Of a stretch of 53,094 nt of DNA, positions 8,964 to 17,575 are shown piece by piece; position 1 is the first letter of the stretch; every line of letters begins with the position of its first letter. The stretch is from the NCBI GenBank assembly GCA_028293725.1, contig JAQGOE010000330.1, forward strand, positions 1 to 53,094. Reading direction: 5' to 3'. The notes under the pieces were generated by a model. That model did no database searches. It saw only the letters and a program-made list of their open reading frames with translations, and had not been told where the DNA came from. Position numbers and translations under genes: made by a program. This DNA is from Gammaproteobacteria bacterium (GTDB taxonomy: Bacteria; Pseudomonadota; Gammaproteobacteria; Steroidobacterales; Steroidobacteraceae).

Positions 8964-9985
8964 TAGGTGAGCGTCGATAAGCCCAACACCAGTGCGACTA
9001 TGAAAGTCACACCGATGGCCGTCTGTAGCGGCCCCGTGCGCATCCAATTCGTGCTGACGATCCGATAGGCGATGGAGGTATAGAGAAAGTGGCCGAGGTA
9101 CACCGAGTACGATATTTCCCCGAGGAAGTAGATGGGGGTCGAGCCGAAAAAGCCGCTCACGTAATTCTTTCCAGATAGCGCCAGGAGCAGCGGTGCGGCG
9201 CACGCCGCGATGGCAAACCCGGTATCGGGAGTCAGTGCGAAACACACGACCAGCAGCAGCAGGGCGAGGCAACTCCCGAGGTTGGATCGCAGCCAATCGG
9301 CCGTCCCGGTGTTGAAAAGCGCGGCGACGATGGTGCCGAGCGCGAATTCGCTCAGGCCGCGGCTCAAGCCGCTGAAGCCCGTCTGGCCCCAGAAGCTGAA
9401 CAGGTTCAGTGTGAAACCGCAGGCGAGGGCGCCCAGCAACAACAGCCAGGGACGTCGTTCGCGGGCCGTCGCGGTGCTCCACAGGAAGAATGGAAATACG
9501 AAGTAGGCCGCGGCCTCGATGCTGACCGACCAGGCGGGCGGATTCCAGACCGACCCGGCGTCTCCCGAGAAGCCCCACGCTTGAATCAGCAACAGATTCT
9601 GCACGAACGTGGCGACGCTGAAACGTCCGAGCCCGTTTAAAACCGCCGCGTGGCTGAGATAGGCCACGAGCACAAACCCTGCAATGACCGCGAGCATGAA
9701 GGCCTGCAGAGGATAGATACGGGCGATGCGCTTGCGCAGGAAACTCAGATAACTCGCACGGCTCACGCCGTTTTCGAACCACGACGCGTAGATCAGCGCC
9801 AGGATGAAGCCACTCAACGCAAAGAAAATATCGACCTGGCGTCCACCGCTCAGAAACAGCCTCACTTCCAGCGGCGTGGCCGGCAGATCGACACCTCGGG
9901 GCGCCAGCGCCTCACGAGTGTGGGCCAGGAACACGATCAGCGCGGCGATCCCGCGGATTCCGGTCAATGCACGAATTTCTTTCAT
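8858..9985 (-). CDS. Acyltransferase 3 family membrane protein (OafA-like), copy 2
   Basis: This is a 375-residue paralogue of the gene at 7836, of identical length. Long stretches match, including RALTGIRG near the start, SGGRQVDIFF, FLRKR[IL]ARIYPLQAFML, and LSTLTYY with ERPGR near the end. The catalytic-type histidine is in VFLAHTR (His22). Its ATG directly follows the TAG of the GT87 gene with no gap, so it is the distal gene of that leftward operon. The 3' end overlaps copy 1 by 106 bases in antisense. It likely acylates a polysaccharide; different acceptors or sites for the two copies are plausible but unproven. Confidence 0.9.
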   Translation of the reverse strand: MKEIRALTGIRGIAALIVFLAHTREALAPRGVDLPATPLEVRLFLSGGRQVDIFFALSGFILALIYASWFENGVSRASYLSFLRKRIARIYPLQAFMLAVIAGFVLVAYLSHAAVLNGLGRFSVATFVQNLLLIQAWGFSGDAGSVWNPPAWSVSIEAAAYFVFPFFLWSTATARERRPWLLLLGALACGFTLNLFSFWGQTGFSGLSRGLSEFALGTIVAALFNTGTADWLRSNLGSCLALLLLVVCFALTPDTGFAIAACAAPLLLALSGKNYVSGFFGSTPIYFLGEISYSVYLGHFLYTSIAYRIVSTNWMRTGPLQTAIGVTFIVALVLGLSTLTYYAVERPGRDWLSGRRKRVPAREPESQARPGRSIV

Positions 9986-11200
9986 CTATGCCACCCCGGG
10001 ACGCACGGTAACCATCGCGTCCACCGAGTTCCGCCCGAGCGCGTACCACGCGTACCCCGTTACGGCAGCCCAGGTGGCGAAGAGATAGAGCTCCCATAAA
10101 GTGTTGTAGTCCAGCCCGTATTTCGCTTGCAGCGAGGATTTCAACGGATCGAAATGAGCCGCGAGGAGAACGACACGGCACAACCAGGGTATGGCAATGC
10201 AACCCACGATGAGCGCGATTCGCTGCGTTCGCAGGGTGATCAGGAGCGCGACGACGGGTAACAGGATCAGGAGATCGTAATGAGTCACCCGCGGCGACAA
10301 CACCGCGAGCGCGAGCAGCAGCAATATCAACAAGCGCAGCCGCGCGGTGTCGTCATGGTCGCCGCCGCGCAGAAGCACTTTAACGAGGTGGCTGCTGCGC
10401 CAAAGCAGCAGGCCCGCAACAACCGCGGCAACGATGAGCCGCATCGCCGGAATTCCGGTGAGCGCCGCGACCCAAACTCCCAACTGCATGCTCGACGCCC
10501 CGGCATATCCCGGGGTGTGGCTCAATTCCCGCACCTCGTGACTATAGCTCGCGAATAACGCCGGCTCGAAATACCATTGTGTGACATATGCCAGTACGGC
10601 AACACCGCCCGCGAGCAGCGCCAGGCGCAGGTCTTTGCGCATCAGGACCGGGATGACGAGGAGGTAGAGCAGGTAGATCTTGATGCATCCGCCGACCAGG
10701 ATCACCAACGCGCAGGCACGGGCGCTGCGCAACTCGAATACCGCTACGGCCAGCGCCGCCCAGAAGAGCACGGCGATATTCCCCGATTGAAAGCCGGTCA
10801 CGGCGACGCCGCCACCAAACGCAAAGAGCAGCGCGATGCCCGCCAGCGGTGCAGCGGCAGCGCGCTGCGTTCGAGTCAGAAGACGGACCGCGACGCCAAT
10901 CAAGGTCGCGAAGCTGGCCGCGTAGGCCACTTTGAAAACGGCCATCCAGGCCGATGTACCCCACCAGGCGACCGTGACAGCCGCTAAACGCGCCACGACC
11001 GGGGGATAGAAGAAATCGAGAGTTTGCGGACCGCAAATGGCCCGAACGCTCGTATAGGGATCCATTCCCGCGTTCAGCGCCTCCCCTGCACAGCGCACCG
11101 CGACGATGTCTGGAAACGCGGCGGGACGCGATCCGTCGATCCACACAATTGCGAGCATGACGAGCAGCAACGCGGCGGCCAGGGGCCACTGTCGGGTCAT
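9986..11200 (-). CDS. GT87/DUF2029-type polyprenyl-phosphosugar glycosyltransferase (GT-C fold)
   Basis: The protein of about 404 residues has around ten membrane segments. An early extracytoplasmic loop has the order typical of DUF2029/GT87: an Asp (FPDIVAVRCAGEAL) then NAGMDPYTSVR and FFYPPVVARL. PimE-like members of this family use polyprenyl-phosphate-linked sugars as donors at the outer face of the membrane. I start at the ATG at 11200, because the 20 extra residues back to 11260 are charged and precede the first signal-like helix. It abuts the acyltransferase gene (TAG then ATG). The lipid-arabinose gene set at 25877-30198 could supply its donor; that is inference. Confidence 0.75.
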   Translation of the reverse strand: MTRQWPLAAALLLVMLAIVWIDGSRPAAFPDIVAVRCAGEALNAGMDPYTSVRAICGPQTLDFFYPPVVARLAAVTVAWWGTSAWMAVFKVAYAASFATLIGVAVRLLTRTQRAAAAPLAGIALLFAFGGGVAVTGFQSGNIAVLFWAALAVAVFELRSARACALVILVGGCIKIYLLYLLVIPVLMRKDLRLALLAGGVAVLAYVTQWYFEPALFASYSHEVRELSHTPGYAGASSMQLGVWVAALTGIPAMRLIVAAVVAGLLLWRSSHLVKVLLRGGDHDDTARLRLLILLLLALAVLSPRVTHYDLLILLPVVALLITLRTQRIALIVGCIAIPWLCRVVLLAAHFDPLKSSLQAKYGLDYNTLWELYLFATWAAVTGYAWYALGRNSVDAMVTVRPGVA

Positions 11201-11365
11201 AGTTATTGGCGAACGTTGGCGATCGGGACCTTGGCGGCAGGGCCGAACCAAGATATCCAAAATCGCTCACGATCTCCAGGCGATTGGCGCGAGAACCGCG
11301 CCTGCGTGCTGATTTGCTTCGGGAGGGGTAGCCCCGGGGCGGGTGCCCCGGGGCCTTAGGAGGCG
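11201..11365. other. Intergenic region with a strong GC hairpin
   Basis: This gap lies between the GT87 start and the stop of the putative-Ig protein. Apart from the hairpin at 11331-11354 I see nothing recognisable, and no clear promoter for the GT87 gene. Confidence 0.4.
11331..11354 (-). terminator. Hairpin after the putative-Ig protein gene
   Basis: Two copies of the self-complementary decamer GCCCCGGGGC flank a four-base spacer (GGGT), giving a very stable 10-bp stem. It lies 12 bases beyond the stop codon of the leftward gene. There is no U-tract on either strand, so intrinsic termination is uncertain; it may act as an mRNA 3'-end stabiliser. Confidence 0.5.
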
Positions 11366-12385
11366 TCAGTTCACCGTGAAGCCGAAGTTGTTCCAGTACA
11401 TCGTCACCGGGTCCGTGTTGGGCTGCAACCCGAACTTGTAGAGGTTGGTGCGCTGGAAGGTCATCGTCTCACTCGGCACCGAGGTGCCGGAATTGATGCC
11501 CGGGCCGGCAACCGTGAAGGTGCCGATGCTGCCGGTCTGCCCGTATGCCGTGACGTACGTGCCGGCTGGTACGCCCGGTCCTGTGACATAACCGTCCGCA
11601 TCCACGGCGCCCATGCCTTGCGAGCTGACCGCCGTCACCGTCAACTTGCTGCCGGAGATCGAGCCCGTGAACGAGCTGACTCCGAAATGCAGGGCTTTGA
11701 GCGGAACCTTGTAAGTCGCCCAGGTGTTGGCCTTCGGCGCGGGCCCATAGGCGAATATGTTGAGCCCGTTCGCCCAGGAGCCGTCATCGCCGGGGGGCAG
11801 GCGGGCCTGGGTGATGAGCTGCACATACGGGCTGACAATCGGGCCCGGGTTGATGTCGATGGTGAAGTAGTTGAATGCGCCGATCTCGCAGTCCCACACC
11901 GGGCACTGGGGCGCGTCGGCCGTCGGCAGGAAGCCGCCCCCTACCGCGAACACGGAGGAGATGTCGTAAGTGCCACCCTGCGGATTGCCGCCGCTGCTGG
12001 CGTAATCGGTCTGGACGCCGTCATAGGACAGATCCCCGTTACTCCAGTTTGACTTGCCATGCTGATAGCCATACATGCTCATCTGCGCGGCGAGCGGTCC
12101 GACGTTACCCTGTGAGTCCACTGCCGCCACGTTGTAGCTGTAGATCGTGGCCGGGGTAGCCCAGTTCGTCACGTTGCTGTTGGTCGCCTTGGTGTCGCTG
12201 TAGGTCAACCCCGTGGTGTTGGCATAGAGCGTGCCGTTGCGATAGATGTTGTAGCTGACGATCGGGTTCGCTCCCGGGGCCGCAGCCGCCCAGCCGATCT
12301 GCTGGTAGTTCGAGAGGGACCCGGTATTGCCGGAATCCGTGCTGTTGCCCGGCCCGCCCTGGTTGACGAGCTGCAGGTTGCTGAC
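11366..12385 (-). repeat. About 1.02-kb direct repeat, copy A (shared C-terminal module)
   Basis: Encodes the final 339 residues and stop of the putative-Ig protein. It matches copy B at 13459-14478 almost base for base over long blocks, for example the stretch coding for FNYFTIDINPGP and the final NNFGFTVN. Both copies have the same orientation and length, with no insertion or deletion that I can see at protein level. Confidence 0.85.
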
Positions 12386-13126
12386 GGCTGAAGGGCCGCC
12401 GGTGCCGGTGCCGCCGCTCGTACCACCACCCGTGGTCCCGCCGCCGCCCGTCGCGGCGGGGGCCGTCACCTGGATGCTGAATGCCGGCAGCGCGGCCGTG
12501 GCAAGGCCGTCGGTCGCGGCAATCAGGATGCTCTTGTAAGTGCCGACATTGGCCGCCGTCGGCGTGCCGGACAGCGTGCCGGACTGGCTGTTGAATGCGG
12601 CCCACGAAGGTTTGTTCACGACCGAAAAAGAGATGGTTCGGTGGCTGGTGTCGGTAGCCGACGCCTGGAAGGAGTAGGCGGTATTCTGGACGACCGTGGT
12701 GGCGGGCGTTCCTTTGATCGTCACGGTCGGAGTCGGGGGGGTGGTAGTGCCACCGCCCGAGGTGCCGGTCGAGGTCACCTGGATGTTGAACGCCGGGAGC
12801 GAGGCGTTGGAAACACCGTCCGTCGCGTAGATCACGATGCCCTTGTACGTGCCGGCATTGGCTGCCGTCGGCACACCATACAGGTGGCCGTACTTCTCGT
12901 TGAACGTAGCCCACGAGGGCTTGTTCATGATCCCGTACGTGATGGGCCGATTGTCGTTATCGGTGGCCCAGCTCTGAAAACCGTAATACCGGTTCGCCTG
13001 GACGGTAGTCGGTGGTGATCCGAAGATCGACGTTTCCGCCTGCGCGAGTGTCGCGATCGACCAGAGCAACGTGCTGGCGAGCACGCCGCCGGCGGTTGTA
13101 CCGAAGTGGGGAAATTGAATACGCAT
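11366..13126 (-). CDS. Secreted protein: two putative-Ig (He_PIG-like) domains, Gly/Thr linkers, fnIII-like domain and an uncharacterised C-terminal domain
   Basis: The product has 586 residues. I start at the ATG at 13126, which gives a clean signal peptide ending LATLAQA-type before ETSIF. Two He_PIG-like domains follow, each with KPSWA[TA]F and G[TY]YK around a loop. Then come a Gly/Thr-rich linker, a fibronectin-III-like domain (SYNIYRNG ... YSYNVAAVDSQGNVGP) and about 240 residues of unknown fold holding CPVWDCEIGAFNYF. The last 339 residues are about 85% identical by my count to those of the neighbour at 13459. Likely an exported sugar- or cell-surface-binding protein. The unknown domain has a conserved cysteine pair suited to a periplasmic disulfide. 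Confidence 0.75.
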   Translation of the reverse strand: MRIQFPHFGTTAGGVLASTLLWSIATLAQAETSIFGSPPTTVQANRYYGFQSWATDNDNRPITYGIMNKPSWATFNEKYGHLYGVPTAANAGTYKGIVIYATDGVSNASLPAFNIQVTSTGTSGGGTTTPPTPTVTIKGTPATTVVQNTAYSFQASATDTSHRTISFSVVNKPSWAAFNSQSGTLSGTPTAANVGTYKSILIAATDGLATAALPAFSIQVTAPAATGGGGTTGGGTSGGTGTGGPSAVSNLQLVNQGGPGNSTDSGNTGSLSNYQQIGWAAAAPGANPIVSYNIYRNGTLYANTTGLTYSDTKATNSNVTNWATPATIYSYNVAAVDSQGNVGPLAAQMSMYGYQHGKSNWSNGDLSYDGVQTDYASSGGNPQGGTYDISSVFAVGGGFLPTADAPQCPVWDCEIGAFNYFTIDINPGPIVSPYVQLITQARLPPGDDGSWANGLNIFAYGPAPKANTWATYKVPLKALHFGVSSFTGSISGSKLTVTAVSSQGMGAVDADGYVTGPGVPAGTYVTAYGQTGSIGTFTVAGPGINSGTSVPSETMTFQRTNLYKFGLQPNTDPVTMYWNNFGFTVN

Positions 13127-13458
13127 GAGGCTCCGCCCGTCAGATGAATAGGATTCCAACACGTGCGGCCTTCCTGCATGCGATGGGCGGAGGGCCGGAC
13201 GTCGCGCAGGAACGTGCTGCCGTATTTCAGACAGTCCCGCCCTGTATGTCGCGGGCGGGAGTAGAACCCGAGACCGACTTTAGGACCAAATGTCTCGGCT
13301 AACAGACGTGTCGGAGTGGCGACATTTCGCCGCCTAGCTTGACTTTTCGCAATACAATGTTGGCGAGTTGGAATCGCCGGCAGCGTGTTGGATGCTGCGG
13401 AGCGGAGCGGAGGCGGGGACGGTGCCGCAGGCGCACCGTCGTGGTCCAGTACCCGCTG
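13127..13458. other. Intergenic region between the two module-sharing genes
   Basis: 332 bases with no gene. It holds two hairpins: 13418-13440, just after the stop of the Calx-beta gene, and 13235-13260 (TCCCGCC with GGCGGGA). The promoter of the downstream leftward gene must lie here or transcription reads through, but I cannot point to clear hexamers. No riboswitch-like sequence is present, unlike upstream of the Calx-beta gene. Confidence 0.4.
13418..13440 (-). terminator. Hairpin following the Calx-beta protein gene
   Basis: An 8-bp perfect stem (GACGGTGC with GCACCGTC) with a 7-base loop lies about 20 bases after the stop codon on the minus strand. No U-tract follows, so it is a possible rather than a classical terminator. 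Confidence 0.45.
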
Positions 13459-14478
13459 TCAGTTCACCGTGAAGCCGAAGTTGTTCCAGTACATCGTCAC
13501 CGGATTCGAGTTGGGCTGTAGGCCGAACTTGTAGAGGTTGGTGCGCTGGAAAGTCATGGTCTCGCTCGGCACCGAGGTGCCGGAATTGATGCCCGGGCCG
13601 GCGATCGTGAAGGTGCCGATGCTGCCGACCTGGCCGAACTGCGTGACGTAAGTGCCGGCGGGGACGCCCGGTCCGGTGACAAAGCCATCCGCATCGACGG
13701 CGCCCATGCCTTGCGAGCTGACGGCCGTCACCGTCAACGTAGTTCCCGAGATCGATCCGGTGAAAGTGCTGATGCCGATATGCAGCGCTTTGAGCGGTAC
13801 CTTGTAGGTAGCCCACGTGTTGGGTTGCGGCGCCGGCCCGTAGTTGAACACGTTGAGCCCGTTTGCCCATGCGCCGTCGTCTCCGGGCGGGAGGCGCGCC
13901 TGGGTGATGAGCTGCACGTACGGACTGACTATCGGGCCCGGGTTGATGTCGATCGTGAAGTAGTTGAATGCGCCGATCTCGCAGTCCCACACCGGACATT
14001 GGGGCGCGTCGGCTGTCGGCAGGAAGCCACCGCCGGTGGCGAACACGGTGGAGACGTCGTAAGTGCCACCCTGCGGATTCCCTGCCGTGCTGGCGTAGAT
14101 GGTTACCGCGCCGCCGTAGGTGAGATCGCCATTACTCCAGTTCGAGTGGCCGTCCTGGTATGCGTACATGCTCATCTGCGTGGCAAGCGGGCCGACGTTG
14201 CCCTGGGTGTCCACCGCCGCCACGTTGTAGCTGTACACCGTGGCAGGCGCACTCCAGTTCGGCACGTTGCTGTTGGGTGCATTGGTGTCGGTATAGGACA
14301 GTGCCGTGGTGTTGTCGTAGAGCGCCCCGTTGCGATAGATGTTGTAACTCGCAATCGGGTTCGCCCCGGGTGTAGCCGCCGCCCAGCTGATTTGCTGGTA
14401 GTTTGTGAGCGAGCCGGTATGGCCGGTATCCGTGCTGTTGCCCGGCCCGCCTTCATTGACGAGTTGCAGATTGTCCAC
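13459..14478 (-). repeat. About 1.02-kb direct repeat, copy B (shared C-terminal module)
   Basis: Encodes the last 339 residues and stop of the Calx-beta protein; partner of copy A at 11366-12385. Differences are scattered conservative substitutions, mostly Ser/Thr, Ile/Val and Ala changes, showing a diverged duplication kept in frame by selection. Confidence 0.85.
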
Positions 14479-16377
14479 GGTCGAAGGGCCGCCGGAGCCC
14501 GTCCCGCCCGCGCCGGCAATAGTCACAGTGGCGGTGCTGGGGGTGGTCAGAGTTGCCCCACCGGTGGGGTTGGACAGAGCTACTGACAATGTCTTGCTGC
14601 CCGCGAACGGGGTGGCGGTACTGATCGGGATGCTGAACGTCTTCGCGGTCGCGTCGCCGGCCGCCCAACTGAGAGTCCCGTTGGCTGCGGTGTAATCCGT
14701 GCCGGCGGTGGCCGTCCCGTTGGAAGTTGCATACGCCACGGTGATCGAGCCGCTCGAGCCACCGGTGCGATTTGCGCTTATGGTGAGGCTACCGGCGCTC
14801 TGCGCCACCCTGTAACTCGTCCCCGAGAGCTGCACACTACCCACCGCTGCGGGCGCAGAACCGGTAATCGACACACTCGCGGTGGTAGGCGTGCTCAGCG
14901 TAGCCCCACCGGCAGCGGCCGACAGGGTAACGGTGAACGATTTGGTGCCGGAGAACGGTGAGGCGTTGCTGATCGTCACCGCAAAGGTTTTCGCGGCCGC
15001 GTCTCCATCGGCCCACTTCAAAGTACCGCTCGCCGCCGTGAAATCCGTACCCGACACAGCCGTGCCGTTCGTGGTGGCGTACGCCACACTGACAGCTCCA
15101 CTCGTGCCACCCGTGCGGTTGGCGGTGACGGTCACCGTGCCGGCATTCTGCGAAACTGTGTAGGTGGAGGCCGATAACTCGAGATTGCCCACGGCTGCCG
15201 CCGCGCTTCCCGTAATCGTGACGGACGCGCTGCCCGGACTGGTGATGGTCGCTCCGCCGCTCGGGCTGGTCAGCGCCACTGTCAGTGTTTTGTTGCCCGA
15301 GAACGGCGTCGTCTTGCTGATCGCGATCGCAAAAGTCTTCGCAGCCGCATCCCCATTGGCCCAAGTCAACGTACCTTTAGCTGCCGTGAAGTCCGTGCCC
15401 GACACCGCCGTGCCGCCCGTGGTGGCGTACGCCACGCTGGTGGCGCCATTGGTACCGCCTGCACGGTTGACGGTCACCGTCACTGTGCCGGTGCTCTGCG
15501 CCACAGTGTAGCTGGCGGCGGACAGACTCAAATTACCTACTGGGGCCGTGGTGTTCCCGGTGATCGTCACCTGGGCACTACTCGGACTTCCTAACGTCGC
15601 ACCGGACTGGGGACTCGCCAGCGCAACTGTGAACCCTTTGCTGCCGGAGAACGAAGTCTTGTTGCTGATGACGACGTTGAATGTCTTCGACGACGCATCG
15701 CCATTCGCCCACTGCAACGTGCCCGATGTGGCGGTGTAATCGGTGCCCGCCACGGCCGTCCCGTTCACGGTGGCGTACGCTACACCGATCGCTCCGCTGG
15801 AGCCGCTGGTCCGATTGACCGTCACCGTCATAGTGCCCGCGCTCTGTGCGACGGGGTAAGTCGCGCTCGATAGCTCGACGCTGCCAATGGCCGGGGTTGC
15901 ATCGCCTGAGATCGTGACGGTCGCAACATTGGGATCCGCCAACTCAGCGGTGGCGCTGGGAGCGCTCAGGGTGACCGTAAACGATCTGTTGCCCGTAAAC
16001 GGTGTCGTGTTGCTGACGGGAACCGAAATCGTCTTGGCTGTCGAGTCATTCTCCGCCCACTGCAACGTGCCCGATGCGGCGGTGTAATCGGTGCCCGCCA
16101 CCGCGGTGCCGTCGGCGCAAGCATAGTTGACTGTGACGGCCCCCGTTGCCGGCCCGGACCGTGTCACCGTCAGGGTTACAGCGCCCGCATTCTGCGCGAC
16201 CGAATAGCTCGCCGCGGAGAACGCCAGGGGATCGGCCCCCGTGTTGGAAACGGGGGTCGAGACCGGGGGAGCGGTGACAGTTGGGTTGACGGAGTCGCCA
16301 CAAGCGGACAACACCAACGCGAACACAGTCACCGCCGTAAACCGCAGCAACCCTGCCACGCGCATCGTTCGAATCAT
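13459..16377 (-). CDS. Calx-beta repeat lipoprotein with fnIII-like and uncharacterised C-terminal domains
   Basis: I start at the ATG at 16377, preceded by an AGGTGG ribosome site, giving about 972 residues. The N-terminus is a lipoprotein signal with lipobox LSAC (Cys26), so the protein should be lipid-anchored. Five tandem Calx-beta domains of about 115 residues follow. Each has the pattern SY.VAQ..G...TV.R..G, then A.ADGTAVAGTDYTA, GTL.WA.GD and TP..TVTISG. These Ca-binding-like folds are common in large bacterial adhesins. A Gly linker leads into the 339-residue module shared with the gene at 11366. A c-di-GMP-I riboswitch at 16474-16544 lies in its leader, so it is probably a c-di-GMP-controlled surface or matrix protein. 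Confidence 0.82.
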   Translation of the reverse strand: MIRTMRVAGLLRFTAVTVFALVLSACGDSVNPTVTAPPVSTPVSNTGADPLAFSAASYSVAQNAGAVTLTVTRSGPATGAVTVNYACADGTAVAGTDYTAASGTLQWAENDSTAKTISVPVSNTTPFTGNRSFTVTLSAPSATAELADPNVATVTISGDATPAIGSVELSSATYPVAQSAGTMTVTVNRTSGSSGAIGVAYATVNGTAVAGTDYTATSGTLQWANGDASSKTFNVVISNKTSFSGSKGFTVALASPQSGATLGSPSSAQVTITGNTTAPVGNLSLSAASYTVAQSTGTVTVTVNRAGGTNGATSVAYATTGGTAVSGTDFTAAKGTLTWANGDAAAKTFAIAISKTTPFSGNKTLTVALTSPSGGATITSPGSASVTITGSAAAAVGNLELSASTYTVSQNAGTVTVTANRTGGTSGAVSVAYATTNGTAVSGTDFTAASGTLKWADGDAAAKTFAVTISNASPFSGTKSFTVTLSAAAGGATLSTPTTASVSITGSAPAAVGSVQLSGTSYRVAQSAGSLTISANRTGGSSGSITVAYATSNGTATAGTDYTAANGTLSWAAGDATAKTFSIPISTATPFAGSKTLSVALSNPTGGATLTTPSTATVTIAGAGGTGSGGPSTVDNLQLVNEGGPGNSTDTGHTGSLTNYQQISWAAATPGANPIASYNIYRNGALYDNTTALSYTDTNAPNSNVPNWSAPATVYSYNVAAVDTQGNVGPLATQMSMYAYQDGHSNWSNGDLTYGGAVTIYASTAGNPQGGTYDVSTVFATGGGFLPTADAPQCPVWDCEIGAFNYFTIDINPGPIVSPYVQLITQARLPPGDDGAWANGLNVFNYGPAPQPNTWATYKVPLKALHIGISTFTGSISGTTLTVTAVSSQGMGAVDADGFVTGPGVPAGTYVTQFGQVGSIGTFTIAGPGINSGTSVPSETMTFQRTNLYKFGLQPNSNPVTMYWNNFGFTVN
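14515..16236 (-). repeat. Five tandem Calx-beta coding repeats (about 345 bp each)
   Basis: The central part of the lipoprotein gene is built of five in-frame units. Each ends in a VTI[ST]G-type strand and restarts with VG.[LV].LS...Y.V[AS]Q. The first, nearest the signal peptide, is the most diverged (SGPATGAVTVNYACADG). The inner units are closer to one another, suggesting local duplication or gene conversion. Confidence 0.8.
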
Positions 16378-16684
16378 CTTGCCACCTCTGCACTGCCAAA
16401 CTTCAGTTTCCGGAAGCAGCGGTAGACCAATAGCGGATTGACGACAGATCCGCATTCATTGCAGAGTCCTGCCGGCAACCCCGCTATCTGACAGGAAAGC
16501 TGCAGACCGGAGGCTTTGCGTCCGTGCCTTGCGGCACGTTTGCCTATATGGATATTCAAACAGGTGGGTCAACGCAAACGCAAACTGTCTGGAATCAAAG
16601 ACGGCTATCGGTCTGTCCTGTCGGCAAACCGATACAGAGCCTCGTTTTCGAGCGATTCTCGAGCGTGTGTCCGGGCCCAACGCC
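16378..16684. other. Leader and intergenic region of the Calx-beta lipoprotein gene
   Basis: 307 bases without a gene. They contain the c-di-GMP-I aptamer (16474-16544) and, between it and the ATG, a GCGGAT/ATCCGC hairpin near 16443-16463. The rest, up to the stop of the DUF6492-like gene at 16685, holds the presumed promoter, including a TTGACC about 28 bases before the aptamer on the minus strand. Confidence 0.5.
16474..16544 (-). ncRNA. c-di-GMP-I (GEMM-I) riboswitch upstream of the Calx-beta lipoprotein
   Basis: Read on the minus strand, this has the conserved c-di-GMP-I core in order. GGCAA opens helix P1 and pairs with TTGCC at the end. A CGTGCC stem with a GCAA tetraloop and GGCACG follows, then GGACGCAAAGCCTCCGG, a second stem, then GATAGCGGGGTTGCC. 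The GNRA loop is the one that docks into the receptor of the other stem in known structures. The aptamer ends 97 bases before the ATG at 16377. No U-tract follows, so control may be at translation or RNA stability. A twin lies at 36571. Confidence 0.92.
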
Positions 16685-17575
16685 CTACGACGGTGCGAAC
16701 ACCTTGCGAATATCGTCTATGGATGTGCCTGACTTCGCGGACACCATGGCGGAGTGGTGATAAGCCTCACGGGTCGCCTTGAACGCTTCGAGCGCCTTCA
16801 CATCGAGCGGCTCGGTCCGCCAGTAGCACAGGGTGCGGATCACACCGTCGTACCAATGGCCCGAGTGTTGTTCGCCCAGAATCCGGTGGCTATGCAGACC
16901 GTACAGGATGTACTCGGAAAATCCGCTCAGGGGCGCGATCGCCTGTTGCCAGGACTTGCCGGTCGCCTCCTGGACCCGCGCCACGGCGGCGAGGGCATTC
17001 TGGCGGCGCCACCAGATGAGCTGCCCCACATAGTTGTTGTCGCAGTCGGGCTCGGGAGGTATGCCGAGCAGTTTCGAGCAGGTCGCCACCCACTCATCGT
17101 TATCGCGGATCAGTCCACGCTGTCCGGTCTCGAGGAACAGCGGCACCTTGTTGTCGCGCTCGAAGGTACGCGGATCGAACGGCGAGATGAAAAACATGTC
17201 CGAGTCGGCATACATCAGAACATCCTGCGAGATGACCGTAGGGGCCGACAGCTTCACGATCTGCTGCAGAATCCAGTTTTTGACCGGGCGCGTCCGCAGG
17301 CTGATCCAGAAGCGGCGTAATCCGGGCACCCGGAATAGCCACCGCGGAATGATGTCCTCGACCACCACGAGGGTGGTGCGAGTACTGAGCATGGGCTTGA
17401 AGAGCGGCACATCGCGCTGCGCGATGATCAGATAATGGTGCACTTCCGGCGGTACCCAGCGCTCCGCGGTCTCCAGCAGGAATCGGCAGCGCTCCACGTC
17501 CATCCAATAACTTGGAGTCACCAGCGCGTAGGTCGTTGGTTTCGTTTGGCCGTCACGTCCGGGCATCTCAATCAT
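16685..17575 (-). CDS. DUF6492-like putative glycosyltransferase
   Basis: The 296-residue soluble protein starts with YALVTPSYWMDVERC and holds an MYADSDMFF motif near 120-128. That gives a DxD-like pair after hydrophobic residues, as in GT-A fold nucleotide-sugar transferases, and fits the DUF6492 family seen in polysaccharide loci. Its ATG overlaps the stop of the Wzz-like gene (ATGA), so the two are co-translated. It probably adds a sugar or modifies the glycan handled by this export set. No activity can be assigned from sequence alone. Confidence 0.6.
   Translation of the reverse strand: MIEMPGRDGQTKPTTYALVTPSYWMDVERCRFLLETAERWVPPEVHHYLIIAQRDVPLFKPMLSTRTTLVVVEDIIPRWLFRVPGLRRFWISLRTRPVKNWILQQIVKLSAPTVISQDVLMYADSDMFFISPFDPRTFERDNKVPLFLETGQRGLIRDNDEWVATCSKLLGIPPEPDCDNNYVGQLIWWRRQNALAAVARVQEATGKSWQQAIAPLSGFSEYILYGLHSHRILGEQHSGHWYDGVIRTLCYWRTEPLDVKALEAFKATREAYHHSAMVSAKSGTSIDDIRKVFAPS

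Noticed and set aside
16621..16650. A GGCAAACC-like start of a third riboswitch
   Set aside because: The following conserved blocks (GACGCAAAGCC, GATAGC) are missing; it is a chance match.
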